From Hahella sp. CCB-MM4 (GTDB lineage: Bacteria; Pseudomonadota; Gammaproteobacteria; Pseudomonadales; Oleiphilaceae), in the NCBI RefSeq assembly GCF_002260525.1, contig NZ_MRYI01000001.1, forward strand, positions 124,001 to 188,000: a DNA stretch of 64,000 bases, given 5' to 3'. Positions within the stretch are counted from its first letter, which is position 1. Each line of letters begins with the position of its first letter. Position numbers and translations under genes: made by a program. Below are positions 29,056 through 40,258 of the stretch, piece by piece. Under the pieces are notes generated by a model that saw only the letters and a program-made list of their open reading frames with translations, was not told the origin of the DNA and searched no databases.

Positions 29056-31185
29056 TCAACCGGAAGCCAGTGTCGCCAGCAGGTGACTCTGAGCACTGAA
29101 ACGGTCCTCACCCTCAACTGGTAGCCTCTGGCAGTATGTACCGTCCGGGAGTAATTCCCATCCGCTAACGTTGTCCTTGAGGTAGTAATCCAGCTCTTCC
29201 TTGACCCTTTCAGCCAGTTCCCGATTTTCAATAGGGAAACAGGTTTCCACCCGGTTTAACAGGTTACGCACCATCCAATCCGCGCTTGAAGCATAGACAG
29301 AGCCTTTCCCATCGTTATAGAAGTAAAACACCCGGGTATGCTCCAGAAAACGCCCCACCACTGAGATCACCTGAATATTTTCGGAAACACCGGGGAGTCC
29401 GGGCCTCAAACAACAGATTCCCCTGATGATCAGGTCGATCTTCACACCTGCCTGAGAAGCTTTATATAGAGCTTCAATCACCTTAGGCTCTGTTAATGCG
29501 TTGAACTTGGCCAGTATATATCCCTTCTTACCCTGACGGCTGTGTTCTGCTTCCCTGGAAATCAACTCCAGTATTTTTTCGTGCAAGGTGAAAGGGGCGT
29601 GGAACAGCTTCTTGATCTTAAGAGCTTTCCCCATACCAGTGAGCTGCTGGAAGATACGGTGAACGTCCTCACACAAGGCGTTATCCGCTGTAAGCAGACT
29701 GTAGTCCGTATAGAGACGGGCATTCGCCGCATGGTAGTTTCCGGTTCCCAAATGCACATAACGTTTCAGACCGGACTCTTCCCGACGCACAATCAGAATC
29801 ATTTTGCTGTGGGTTTTGTAACCCACCACGCCGTACACGACAATCACGCCAGCTTCCTGCAGACGACTGGCAAGCTCCAGGTTTTCCGCTTCATCAAACC
29901 GTGCACGCAACTCTATAACGGCTGTGACTTCTTTACCTCGACGGGCCGCATCGGCCAGAGCCGCGACGATTTCCGACTGGCTGCCTGAGCGGTACAGCGT
30001 CTGCCGTATCGCCAGCACGTTCGGATCCTTCGCAGCCTGTCGTAACAGATCGATCACGGGCGTAAAACTCTGGAATGGATGCAACAACAGGATGTCCTGC
30101 TTGGCGACAACCTCAAACAGATTTTCCTTATGCCGCATCTCCTTCGGCAATCCCGGTGTAAATCCCGGATAGTGCAAGTCAGGACGATTGACGAGTTGGT
30201 TGACCTCTGTCATCCGGGTCAGGTTAACCGGCCCGGCAACCCGATAGCATTCGTATTCACTCAGGCCAAATTCCTGCAACAGGAACTGGATCAGCTCTTC
30301 CGGACAGTTGTCTGCCACTTCCAGTCTGACCGCATCACCAAATCGCCGGCTAAGAAGCTCACCTCGCAGCGCCTGAGCCAGGTCTTCCATATCATCTTCT
30401 TCCAGTACCAAGTCGGCATTTCTGGTAATACGGAATTGATACAGACCTTTAACGGTCATACCGGGAAACAGATCATCCGCATGTGCATGGATAATCGATG
30501 ATAGGAAAACCAGGTGATCTCCAGGCGGACAGACATCGTCGGGTAAACGTACCAACCGGGGTAATGATCTGGGTGCCGGTACAATGGCCAAGCCGGTCTC
30601 ACGACCGAATGCATCTTTTCCGTCCAGCTCCACGATAAAGTTCAGGCTCTTGTTCACCAGGCGCGGAAATGGGTGACTAGGATCCAGACCGATAGGGTTG
30701 ATTACGGGCAGAAGCTCCCGATCGAAATATTCTGCAATCCATTCTCGCTGCTGGGCACTCCAGTCGGCGCGACGCAGGAAATGAATATTTTCCTGCTCAA
30801 GTGCAGGAATCAACAGGTCATTAAGATGGTCGTACTGCTCCTTTACCAGCAGATGGGTCTGTTCTGATATGGCCTGCAAAGCCTGAGAAGGAGACATGCC
30901 ATCAGCGCCGACGGTCTCGCGACCGTATTTGATCTGCTGCTTCAGTCCTGCGACCCGGATCTCGAAAAACTCATCCATATTGCTGCTGAAAATACTGCTG
31001 AACATCAGCCTCATCAGCAAGGGATGGGATTCATCCAGCACCTGATTCAGAACTCTGGCGTTGAACTGAAGATGGCTCAGCTCGCGGTTAAAGTAATATT
31101 CACTTTTGCTGAGGTCGATTTCCTCAACCACCGGTTCCGAAACTTCCTGTTCCGCAACACTGATCTCCTGAGTGGACGTAGACAT
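29056..31185 (-). CDS. ppk1: Polyphosphate kinase 1
   Basis: This enzyme makes long-chain inorganic polyphosphate from ATP. At 709 aa it has normal PPK1 architecture: an N-terminal domain (YFNRELSHLQFNARVL), a head domain, and two phospholipase-D-like C-terminal domains. The autophosphorylated His lies in YKTHSKMILIVRR, and the family motif HLGTGNYHAANARLYTDY follows. The second PLD-like domain includes LIIRGICCLRPGLPG and SADWMVRNLLNRVE. The product links to stress and phosphate responses. It is followed upstream by hemB on the same strand with a 63-base gap, a common arrangement in pseudomonad relatives. Confidence 0.97.
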   Translation of the reverse strand: MSTSTQEISVAEQEVSEPVVEEIDLSKSEYYFNRELSHLQFNARVLNQVLDESHPLLMRLMFSSIFSSNMDEFFEIRVAGLKQQIKYGRETVGADGMSPSQALQAISEQTHLLVKEQYDHLNDLLIPALEQENIHFLRRADWSAQQREWIAEYFDRELLPVINPIGLDPSHPFPRLVNKSLNFIVELDGKDAFGRETGLAIVPAPRSLPRLVRLPDDVCPPGDHLVFLSSIIHAHADDLFPGMTVKGLYQFRITRNADLVLEEDDMEDLAQALRGELLSRRFGDAVRLEVADNCPEELIQFLLQEFGLSEYECYRVAGPVNLTRMTEVNQLVNRPDLHYPGFTPGLPKEMRHKENLFEVVAKQDILLLHPFQSFTPVIDLLRQAAKDPNVLAIRQTLYRSGSQSEIVAALADAARRGKEVTAVIELRARFDEAENLELASRLQEAGVIVVYGVVGYKTHSKMILIVRREESGLKRYVHLGTGNYHAANARLYTDYSLLTADNALCEDVHRIFQQLTGMGKALKIKKLFHAPFTLHEKILELISREAEHSRQGKKGYILAKFNALTEPKVIEALYKASQAGVKIDLIIRGICCLRPGLPGVSENIQVISVVGRFLEHTRVFYFYNDGKGSVYASSADWMVRNLLNRVETCFPIENRELAERVKEELDYYLKDNVSGWELLPDGTYCQRLPVEGEDRFSAQSHLLATLASG

Positions 31186-31248
31186 CTTTTCTTACCTGAA
31201 ATAAATAGTGGACTAAAGTCACCAACGCCTGAGGAACCCAGGACGCCT

Positions 31249-32295
<1,047 letters not shown>

Positions 32296-32535
32296 TCATG
32301 ATAAGCCTTTGTTTTCCATGATGCGAATAGTCTTAACGGTTATCCTTGCCAGCTCGTCCTGAATAAAAATGAACTATTCTCTGTTGAGTACTGTCTATCT
32401 ATACGCCAAGTAAACCCAGGCCACTCAGGGCAATCGATGAAAATTGCGCAGTTGATGAGTATATGAAGACTGCCCTTGGCATGGATAACACATCAGCTCA
32501 TTCTTAATAACGGTTAATTATTACGGAAATATGTC

Positions 32536-34698
32536 ATGAACCAGAAAAAAGCCGGACTGTTCGTTCTGGTCATTGCGCTAATAGGATGTTTTTTTATTTT
32601 CGATCTGGGGCAGTACCTGAGCCTGGAGTACTTTGAAACCCAGCGAGGTCAGATTATTGCCTATACCGCCGCCAACCCGATGAAAGCAGCGGCTCTATAT
32701 TTCATGATCTATGTCCTGGTCACAGGACTCTCCCTTCCCGGGGCTGCGGTGATGACGTTGATTGGCGGCGCAATTTTCGGCGTATTTGAAGGGACTATCC
32801 TGGTGTCATTTGCCAGTACTTTGGGAGCTACAACAGCCTTCCTCGTGTCCCGGCTGTTGTTACGGGACTGGGTTCAGAACAAGTTCGGTGAATCCCTTCG
32901 TGCGGTTAACCAGGGTATCCAGCGAGAGGGTTCCTTTTACTTGTTTGGAATGAGACTGGTTCCCCTGTTTCCATTTTTTGTTATCAATCTGGTCATGGGA
33001 CTTACGCCACTGAAAACCCGCACATTTTTCTGGGTGAGCCAACTTGGAATGCTGCCGGGCACGTTTGTCTACGTGAATGCGGGAACCCAATTGGGCCAGA
33101 TCGAATCGACTTCAGATATCCTCTCTCCCGGACTGCTCGGATCATTTGTGCTGCTGGGAATATTTCCTTTTATTGCCAAGCGGCTAATGGAATTCATCAA
33201 GTCCAGAAAAGTACATTACGACCGCAACCTGATCGTGATTGGAGCTGGTTCTGCCGGGTTGGTCACTTCCTACATAGCAACAGCCGTCAAAGCCAATGTG
33301 ACCCTGATTGAAAAGCATAAAATGGGTGGCGACTGTCTAAATACAGGCTGTGTCCCTAGCAAGGCTCTGCTTCGCTCGGCCAAGATGGCACATTACATCG
33401 ACCGAGCGGAAGAGTTCGGCCTGAAAGTCGACAACAGTCAAGTTGATTTCGGCGCTGTCATGGAGCGGGTTCAATCGGTCGTTAAACAGGTAGAGCCTCA
33501 CGATTCCGTAGAGCGCTACACATCACTCGGTGTTGAGTGCATCCAAGGCGAAGCCACGATTCTGGATCCTTTTCGGGTGAGAGTGGGTGACAAAGTTCTG
33601 ACCACCCGCAATATTGTCATTGCGACCGGCGCACGCCCTTTTGTGCCGCCAATTCCCGGTGTTGAAAACGTCGACTATTACACCTCTGACAATATCTGGG
33701 ATATCCGGCAAAAACCGGAACATCTCCTGATTCTAGGAGGAGGCCCCATAGGCTGTGAACTGACCCAGGCCTTTAACCGATTGGGCGTCAAAGTTACACA
33801 AGTAGATATGGCTCCACGCCTGATGCCGCGGGAAGACCCGGACGTATCAGAGATCATTGAGCGTCGCTTCCGCGAGGAAGGCATCGAGGTGTTGGTCAAT
33901 CATAGCGCCAAGGAATTTCGTAAAACGTCCGATGGAAAGGATTTCCTGATTTGCGAGCATAACGGCCAAAGTAAGGAGATCCATTTTGATAAAGTCCTGC
34001 TAGCCGTAGGTCGCAAAGCCAACACGGATAATCTCGGCCTCGAGAACATTGATCTCAAGCCCAATCCAAATGGCACGCTTCCAGTAAACGAGTACTTACA
34101 GACTCCCGTTCCCAACATTTATGCAGCGGGAGATGTAGCAGGCCCCTACCAATTTACTCATACGGCAGCCCATCAAGCCTGGTATGCGGCAGTGAACAGC
34201 CTGTTTGGCGGTTTCAAGAAATTTAAGGCGGACTATCGAGTCATTCCCTGGGCCACTTTTACAGACCCAGAGGTCGCTCGCGTTGGATTAAGCGAAGAAG
34301 AAGCCAAACAGCAGGGCATCCAATACGAAGTAACCCGGTTTGGTATTGATGACCTGGATCGCGCCATTGCTGATAATGAAGCCCACGGGTTCATCAAAGT
34401 GCTGACTGTTCCGGGTAAAGACAAGGTACTTGGCGCGACAATTGTCGGCTATCACGCCGGCGAGCTGATTACGGAATATATCTCAGCAATGAAACACGGC
34501 ATCGGCCTGAATAAAATTCTGGGAACCATTCATATCTATCCGACACTCTCTGAAACCAATAAATACGCAGCAGGAGAATGGAAGCGCGCCCATGCGCCCA
34601 ACAAAGTGCTGGAGTGGCTGGCAAAATGGCATCGGTGGCAATTGGGAAAAAAGACTAGCAAACCGGAATTGGGACAATCAGGTGAAGCGCTCAAATAA
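32536..34698 (+). CDS. TVP38/DedA-like membrane domain fused to FAD-dependent pyridine nucleotide oxidoreductase
   Basis: The 720-aa fusion has a TVP38/VTT (DedA-like) membrane domain in residues 1-220 (several TM helices; FGMRLVPLFPFFVINLVMGL and GMLPGTFVYVNAGTQLG). Residues ~230-700 form a group I pyridine nucleotide-disulfide oxidoreductase: FAD motif VIGAGSAGLV, redox pair GGDCLNTGCVPSKAL, NAD(P) motif ILGGGPIGCEL, second FAD motif YAAGDVAG. In the C-terminal dimer region the catalytic His-Pro-Thr is replaced by Tyr (HIYPTLSE), as in mercuric-reductase-like proteins, so a standard disulfide substrate is unlikely. Such fusions recur in gammaproteobacteria, with function unproven. It may pass electrons between NAD(P)H and membrane thiols or quinones. 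Confidence 0.9.
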   Translation: MNQKKAGLFVLVIALIGCFFIFDLGQYLSLEYFETQRGQIIAYTAANPMKAAALYFMIYVLVTGLSLPGAAVMTLIGGAIFGVFEGTILVSFASTLGATTAFLVSRLLLRDWVQNKFGESLRAVNQGIQREGSFYLFGMRLVPLFPFFVINLVMGLTPLKTRTFFWVSQLGMLPGTFVYVNAGTQLGQIESTSDILSPGLLGSFVLLGIFPFIAKRLMEFIKSRKVHYDRNLIVIGAGSAGLVTSYIATAVKANVTLIEKHKMGGDCLNTGCVPSKALLRSAKMAHYIDRAEEFGLKVDNSQVDFGAVMERVQSVVKQVEPHDSVERYTSLGVECIQGEATILDPFRVRVGDKVLTTRNIVIATGARPFVPPIPGVENVDYYTSDNIWDIRQKPEHLLILGGGPIGCELTQAFNRLGVKVTQVDMAPRLMPREDPDVSEIIERRFREEGIEVLVNHSAKEFRKTSDGKDFLICEHNGQSKEIHFDKVLLAVGRKANTDNLGLENIDLKPNPNGTLPVNEYLQTPVPNIYAAGDVAGPYQFTHTAAHQAWYAAVNSLFGGFKKFKADYRVIPWATFTDPEVARVGLSEEEAKQQGIQYEVTRFGIDDLDRAIADNEAHGFIKVLTVPGKDKVLGATIVGYHAGELITEYISAMKHGIGLNKILGTIHIYPTLSETNKYAAGEWKRAHAPNKVLEWLAKWHRWQLGKKTSKPELGQSGEALK

Positions 34699-34816
34699 CC
34701 CATGAAGACTTTGACCGGGAAGCGAGGATAAGCCCACTTCCCGTATCCAATCCCTGTAGGCAAAGTTTAAGTTACAGAGTCAATTAGGCACATCAATTAG
34801 TTTAAATTAGCTAACT

Positions 34817-35605
34817 TTAGTTAGCCAACAGCGTCTGCGTCGATATTTCACTGGGCGCACTGAATGACGATGACTCTGCTGTATATCCTTCGAGATTCTG
34901 GTTTGTGTAGCTGGAGTAGCCGTCATACAAGGCCATCACAAACAACATCAAACCGGACACCAGGCATCCACCACCAAACATCTTGGAGATGACGATGCGG
35001 CGCCTTTGCTTGCGGTTGGTAAACAGTCCTTTCCAATAACACACGTTGGTGGGTTCCTGCAGGAAAACGCAGTTAAGAACGGAACGACGTGCGTGTTTGT
35101 CACTGTCCACCGCAGTTTCATCCTGCTGTCGCATGTAGAGCACAATAATAAACAGACAGATTGCGAGGATGATGGACGCGAACAGTACGTGGAAGAGTTC
35201 AACTCCCTCTGTCATCACTGCAGCACCGGAAACCACACCTGCGACCAACATGGCCATCATGCATAGCATTACCGTGGCAAAGCGACCAATTCGGGTATGC
35301 TTACGCCGGGAGCGGGAGAACGAGAGTTGGACCTGGTCTCCTACCTGCAATCCACTGATGCAGCTTTCATCCAGGGAGGTAAATCGAATCTTATCGCCTT
35401 CCCAATAATACTCAATGATAGGAAAGAAATAATATGAAGAGCGTCTTTCGCCGGTATGACGGGTACTACGCGAATAACCGGGCTCCAGTGATACGACTCT
35501 GCCCTGCACCGCATATGAACAATGCAGGAAACGGGTGAATTCCCAAAGTAAAACCCACCCAGCCGATATTAGTGTGAGACCCATCAACAGAATTAGCACA
35601 TCCAT
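34817..35605 (-). CDS. DUF3592-type membrane protein
   Basis: The 262-aa membrane protein has an N-terminal TM helix (LILLMGLTLISAGWVLLW), a soluble beta-rich domain (about 30-105; VQGRVVSLEPGYSR, FFPIIEYYWEGDKI and VGDQVQLSFSRSR), then two adjacent TM helices (about 108-160) and a further TM near 215-235. The pattern 'modifiable text, whole-structure potential, conversion of parameters to velocity form' of DUF3592 proteins matches. The function is not known. It is convergent with the TVP38-flavoprotein gene, and the sutA gene lies upstream. Confidence 0.72.
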   Translation of the reverse strand: MDVLILLMGLTLISAGWVLLWEFTRFLHCSYAVQGRVVSLEPGYSRSTRHTGERRSSYYFFPIIEYYWEGDKIRFTSLDESCISGLQVGDQVQLSFSRSRRKHTRIGRFATVMLCMMAMLVAGVVSGAAVMTEGVELFHVLFASIILAICLFIIVLYMRQQDETAVDSDKHARRSVLNCVFLQEPTNVCYWKGLFTNRKQRRRIVISKMFGGGCLVSGLMLFVMALYDGYSSYTNQNLEGYTAESSSFSAPSEISTQTLLAN

Positions 35606-35699
35606 AGTAGGGCATATCCGTTTGTTATATTTATGTTTATTTATGTATACGAAAAGCAGCGACGCTCAGTATAAAGAAGGGGTTGCCTCACAGCAATAG

Positions 35700-35844
35700 T
35701 GTGAAGCCTTTCCCATTTCGGGGAAAAATCTAAAAAAAGCGGTGATATAGGAGGAATTTGTTTTAGGGGGCGATGTTAACGGTATGATTATCCAGATAAT
35801 TCATTCACCGCCCCCGAATGAGAATTCAGGCGAATTCTTTTTTT
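35700..35844 (+). other. Structured intergenic stretch ending in a T-run hairpin
   Basis: Within the 248-base gap between the DUF3592 and sutA genes are three foldable elements: tttccc/ggggaaa near 35710, a nested hairpin with outer arms GGGGGCG/CGCCCCC (about 35766-35816) around attat/ataat, and AGAATTC/GAATTCT (35821-35827 and 35832-35838) followed by seven T on the plus strand. The last is a good plus-strand intrinsic terminator although no plus-strand gene precedes it. A small RNA is possible; no clear promoter was found. Confidence 0.35.
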
Positions 35845-35853
35845 AAATCTTTG

Positions 35854-36111
35854 TTAAATCGGTCCACTACCATATTGCAGGTCGGGTTTACGGGGAGGAT
35901 CAGCCCGAACGTTGTCCTCAATATTCTGAACAGTGCCTCCGCGTTGCAGAAAGGCTTCGATATCACTTTGCAGCTGGTCCCGAATAACTTTTTTCATAGA
36001 CTGGGTTTCAGTCTGGAATACTTCCTTGGCGGGCTCATCGTTTTCCAGCAGATCAGAATCCTGCATATCATTCTGGAAATCCGGTTCAAAATTTTCGTCG
36101 CGAGTACTCAT
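35854..36111 (-). CDS. sutA: SutA-family RNA polymerase-associated regulator
   Basis: This is a small acidic 85-aa protein. The C-terminal half (FLQRGGTVQNIEDNVRADPP, then a tail RKPDLQYGSGPI) closely resembles my memory of Pseudomonas SutA, which ends in a comparable ADPPKKPD...YGSRPI tail. SutA binds RNA polymerase and supports transcription during slow growth. The N-terminal half is acidic and probably disordered, also as in SutA. The start at 36111 has GGAG eight bases upstream. The ATG at 36117 is too close to that site, and the longer frame to 36219 is not supported. A homology search would settle the assignment. Confidence 0.82.
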   Translation of the reverse strand: MSTRDENFEPDFQNDMQDSDLLENDEPAKEVFQTETQSMKKVIRDQLQSDIEAFLQRGGTVQNIEDNVRADPPRKPDLQYGSGPI

Positions 36112-36413
36112 ATTCATTTCTCCAAAAGACAATAACTTCGTTAAAAGCCCCCCTTGGCAAATGTCGTCCTCTGGTATTCTTGCGACAGGATGAACCGTGT
36201 CGCTGGTCCATAAACCCAACCATATTTTTCGATATATATAGACCAGCTTTTGCGTTGCGCCAACATCTTTATAATTTTTTTTGTTTCTTTATGTATCCTT
36301 CTGTAATAAAAGGACTTTGAGGGAGCAGACTTCACAATGCCTCGGGTTTTAGCAGACTGAGTGTGCCTTTTTCAGAAAGGGAGAGAAAGTAAGGGGTAAT
36401 AAGGGTAAATGTG

Positions 36414-39400
36414 TTAAAGATCGCTCAACAAAACAGGCTTCTCGATATAAAACCCCTGGACATATTCCACGCCGATTTCACTTAGCGCATCCAAGCCCGC
36501 CTGATCTTCCACGCATTCCGCAATGGTCGCCATCCCAAGAAAGCGGCTAAGCTCACTGATCGACTTGACCATCGCATAGTTGGTCATATTTTCGTTGATA
36601 TCCCGGACAAAGACGCCGTCTATTTTCAGAAAATCCACCGGAAGCTTCTGGAGATATGCATAGGAAGAAAAACCTGTCCCGAAATCATCCAGTGCAAAAT
36701 GACATCCGCTCCGTTTAATTTCACGCATGAAGTCAGCCGTATAATTGAGATTAAGCACAGCAGCAGTCTCTGTTACTTCAAAGCAGATTTTGGCCGCAGG
36801 AAAACCTCCCTGCCTGAACTGCTGCTCAAGAAACTCCATGAATTGATTATCACTGAGAGAGTGGCCGGAGAGATTAACCGTAAATCCGGAAATTTTTTCC
36901 AGGCTGACCGGGTTAGCCCGCATCCAATCGACCACCTGAGACACCACCCATGTGTCTACAATGACATTCTTTTTGTACTTCTCTGCCGCCAGGATAAAGG
37001 GCTCCGGTGAGGTCTGCTTACCCTTGTCATCCTGCACACCCAACAATATCTCATAGTAGGGCAGCCCACTGTCTTCCATCGGCTGGATGCGCTGTGCCCG
37101 CAGATAGAGATTACACTTATCGATACCATGATCTATCCGGGCCAGCCACCGCTCAACCTGCTGCTGTTTCAACAGCCCTTCATCTTCAGGGGTGTGCAGG
37201 CGAATCTGGTTGCCTCCCAGACGCTTCGCCTCTTTGCAACACCGGGTTCCGACCACCAACATGGAACCCGCATCGATAGTGTCGTCATTCACCAGGACGA
37301 CGCCTATACTTAACGTCGAGGAATAGGTTTGCAGCTCCGTTTCAAATTTGTGGGCAGCGAATTTGCGGAGAATACGATCAGCCAGATCCAGGGCCTGTTC
37401 TCGAATACACGACTCAATCACCAGCGCAAATTCATTACTTCCCGTACGCCCGATCTTCAACTCTTGCTGCGGCAGATCCTGCAGCCAGTGATCGATGCAG
37501 TCACGAAAATCACACAACATGCGATCGCCAATCGCACTTCCATAGGTGCTGTTAATCAAATCAAACCGGTCTATATCCATCACCAGCAAAGCCGATTCAC
37601 TAGCAGTTAATTTGGCGCGGCTAATCGAGACCTCAAGCTGTTTCTCAATTTCGTGCCGGTTCATGCATCCGGTCAAAGGATCATGTACGGCCTGAAATGC
37701 CATCTTCTGATACAACTCTTCAACAATGCCGTAAAGGCTACTGTCGACAAAGGGCACTTCGCCTTCCTCGACACGTAGAATATGACCGTCCTGCAAGCCT
37801 TTCAACAGATCCGAATAATCATAATGGACTTCGTGCAGGCCTTGTGGATTCAGAAAAACAAACTTGAATGCATTTTCCCCGACCCATACCAGCCTCATCC
37901 GCTGCTTACTGCCGTCCTGCAGACGTACTTCCAGCCATTCACCCGGCTGCAATTGATGAGCTCGCTCCTGCCAACGCTCGTCTATACCTGCCGTATCAAT
38001 TGCCTCTTGAGGCTCTTCCTCATAAGGCTCCAGCGGATAGTGCTCTACCTGAACATAGCGGGGTTCAATTTCATCAATAAATATACGGCGTAGCTCTTTG
38101 ACAACCAGACGGGCTTTGGCGCTGTCAGGGCTGACAGCCATCTCCCGTTCCACCATATCCAATAATGCCGCGCTCTCCAGTTCCCGCTCGAAAGAAACCC
38201 CATCACTGTCGCATTCCGGGTCCAACCAATTGAAAAACTGCTCCAGAACCGCGTAATAGTCAGCAACGGTCTCACTGTCTCCCCCTTCCTTGAGATATGC
38301 CAGCACCATGGCATGCTCCCAACCGGCATCCAGGAGGTCCAACAGTACCTGGGGTACCTGGTGTCCGGCGAACAGCGTATTAATACGCCGAGCGATCATG
38401 CGGCGGGCTTCCTGCAGCCGCTGTTTCCCTTCATGCGTTTTGGCTATGCGCTCAGCGTTACGGTTAAAAGCCTTTTCCTGTCGCCTGACCAGCTCTTCGA
38501 GACGTAGTGCCACACTACGCAACATATCAGGACTGATTTCTCCGGCTTCGGCCAGTTCATCAACCACCTGCTTCAACAGCTTTTCCAGGTTTTTACTGGA
38601 AACCCTGTCGGCCGACACCAGTGACATAAAGTGATTCAGCACTGTACGCGCAGGATGCTTGTTCTCTTCCAGAAAGCTCTGATCTTTCAGCAGCAAATTA
38701 ACGAGGGGAATTCGTAACTGGTTGATCACGCCTTGCAGCTCAGAGGGGATCTTACGTTGACTTACCGGTGCAAAAATCTTGTCCACCAGCTCAACAATGT
38801 CCCAATCTTCCTGTCTGACACTGGCGTTATCCATGTCCCTGAAAAAGGAGCTCTGCTGTACAGCGGAGCTTAAGGTCTGCTGTGGAGAAGATAGCGCTTT
38901 CAATAACTCGGACTGTACCGAGCGCACGACTTTGGAGAGTTCCATGAGCTCGCCATTGGACCCCTCATCGACAAATCCGGGTTTCTGTGGCGTGCTGCCG
39001 CTATTGCGATGCAACTGCACCAGATGCAGAACATTCCCTACTTTCCGACCGACCTTCAGGGCGGCAGCGTTATTTCCTTCCCCCACGCCACCTGCTGATG
39101 CCGGCTGCTTCGGCCCACCGGCCTGAATATTTTCCTTTGCAGGATCGCTATCCGACCAATTGGTTCGAATCGTCTCCAACGGTAATGCATGCAAGCCGTG
39201 CGTCTGAAAAACATCCACCATGTCATGCAGGCGGGCCTTATATCCGCTGCTCAGGGTCTTTTCAAAGGCAGCGTATATTCCCGCACGGGCAGATTCGGGA
39301 ATCTGTAGCTGGCTCAGTGCACTATGAAGAGCCTGCCCCAACACGACGGGGGCGACGGGATTGCCACGATCGTCAACTTCCCTTGCATAGATCTGGCTCA

Positions 39401-40148
39401 GAAACTGATCCAACATGAACAATTCATTGTGGCATGCCTTGCCGATCCGGCTGACGGCCATTTGCAACTCAAGCCAATCTTCGAACTGTCCCTTGTCGAC
39501 AACCTGCAGATCAGATAGGTTCACTCCGTCAGCATCGCCGGCACGTGCATCCAGAGTATTCAGATTACGTTCCCACTGTTCAATGAAGTGGCGATTGAAC
39601 TCTTCCTGCTGGGCGGTCAGACAAGCCTTTCCGTATTTCAATTCACTGGACGCATGCAGATTGATGCTGTCCACGAGTTGCTGATCAATATTCTGTACAG
39701 CCCCCTGTCTCACCTGCTCCAACAGGGGTGTAATAAATCGACGGGAAGCATCGCCAAACCATGTCTTCAGTTTGTTGCGCTTGGATTTTGTGGTGTACAG
39801 GATGTTCGAATCAGATTGGGAGTCTTTTTCCTGGACCAGGGATTCAAGTAGCTTCGGTTGCTTTTCGGCGAATTCGATACCTGCAATGTTGCCGAGCACT
39901 CGCCGCACATTCGCCAATACAGTAATGTGCTGTTCACCCTGCTGATTTCGGATGAACACATGCACTTCAACCTGTACACCAGGAGAATCAGCGAGATGGC
40001 GGCTCAGGCCAGACGAGTCTATATCCGCCAGACACATTCCGCCGGCACATATATTCAATACTCCACAGGACGCGGGGCTGAACCCCTTGGCAACGATCAG
40101 AGCGTCATGCTGAAGAGAATATCTTGGGTAGGCGCGTCGATTCTGCAT
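36414..40148 (-). CDS. PilZ-DUF1631-GGDEF-EAL protein, paralogue with intact EAL motifs
   Basis: The 1244-aa protein has the same architecture as the 2337-6275 product: PilZ-like N terminus (NRRAYPRYSL, NICAGGMCL), long DUF1631-type helical region ending in GEWLEVRLQDG and RLVWVGENAFKFVFLN, then GGDEF and EAL domains. Here the GGDEF signature is lost (GSNEF, with INS for the usual ND), so cyclase activity is unlikely. The EAL domain looks complete: Glu in YEILLGV, NLSGHSL, FEVTET, DDFGTGFSSYAYL, KIDG, AECVE and VQGFYIEKP. A c-di-GMP phosphodiesterase is therefore plausible, opposite to its paralogue. It is upstream of the divergent tetR gene. Confidence 0.86.
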   Translation of the reverse strand: MQNRRAYPRYSLQHDALIVAKGFSPASCGVLNICAGGMCLADIDSSGLSRHLADSPGVQVEVHVFIRNQQGEQHITVLANVRRVLGNIAGIEFAEKQPKLLESLVQEKDSQSDSNILYTTKSKRNKLKTWFGDASRRFITPLLEQVRQGAVQNIDQQLVDSINLHASSELKYGKACLTAQQEEFNRHFIEQWERNLNTLDARAGDADGVNLSDLQVVDKGQFEDWLELQMAVSRIGKACHNELFMLDQFLSQIYAREVDDRGNPVAPVVLGQALHSALSQLQIPESARAGIYAAFEKTLSSGYKARLHDMVDVFQTHGLHALPLETIRTNWSDSDPAKENIQAGGPKQPASAGGVGEGNNAAALKVGRKVGNVLHLVQLHRNSGSTPQKPGFVDEGSNGELMELSKVVRSVQSELLKALSSPQQTLSSAVQQSSFFRDMDNASVRQEDWDIVELVDKIFAPVSQRKIPSELQGVINQLRIPLVNLLLKDQSFLEENKHPARTVLNHFMSLVSADRVSSKNLEKLLKQVVDELAEAGEISPDMLRSVALRLEELVRRQEKAFNRNAERIAKTHEGKQRLQEARRMIARRINTLFAGHQVPQVLLDLLDAGWEHAMVLAYLKEGGDSETVADYYAVLEQFFNWLDPECDSDGVSFERELESAALLDMVEREMAVSPDSAKARLVVKELRRIFIDEIEPRYVQVEHYPLEPYEEEPQEAIDTAGIDERWQERAHQLQPGEWLEVRLQDGSKQRMRLVWVGENAFKFVFLNPQGLHEVHYDYSDLLKGLQDGHILRVEEGEVPFVDSSLYGIVEELYQKMAFQAVHDPLTGCMNRHEIEKQLEVSISRAKLTASESALLVMDIDRFDLINSTYGSAIGDRMLCDFRDCIDHWLQDLPQQELKIGRTGSNEFALVIESCIREQALDLADRILRKFAAHKFETELQTYSSTLSIGVVLVNDDTIDAGSMLVVGTRCCKEAKRLGGNQIRLHTPEDEGLLKQQQVERWLARIDHGIDKCNLYLRAQRIQPMEDSGLPYYEILLGVQDDKGKQTSPEPFILAAEKYKKNVIVDTWVVSQVVDWMRANPVSLEKISGFTVNLSGHSLSDNQFMEFLEQQFRQGGFPAAKICFEVTETAAVLNLNYTADFMREIKRSGCHFALDDFGTGFSSYAYLQKLPVDFLKIDGVFVRDINENMTNYAMVKSISELSRFLGMATIAECVEDQAGLDALSEIGVEYVQGFYIEKPVLLSDL

Positions 40149-40230
40149 ACCAAGAAAAATCCGTAATCACTCCTGTACCCAGTTTAGACTGGCATTCGCG
40201 ATAGGAAAATAAGTTAAAACGAAAATTGAC

Positions 40231-40258
40231 TTGAACCGGCAACTGGCAAGGTTACAAT
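40231..40258 (+). promoter_or_regulatory. Candidate sigma-70 promoter for the tetR gene at 40394
   Basis: TTGAAC (40231-40236) and TACAAT (40253-40258) have a 16-base spacer, each matching four or five of six consensus positions. It lies about 135 bases upstream of the tetR ATG, in the divergent gap with the PilZ/DUF1631 paralogue. Assigned by eye. Confidence 0.4.

Noticed and set aside
34716-34743. CGGGAAG/CTTCCCG inverted repeat between the TVP38-flavoprotein and DUF3592 genes
   Set aside because: 14-base loop and no T-run; too weak to call a terminator.
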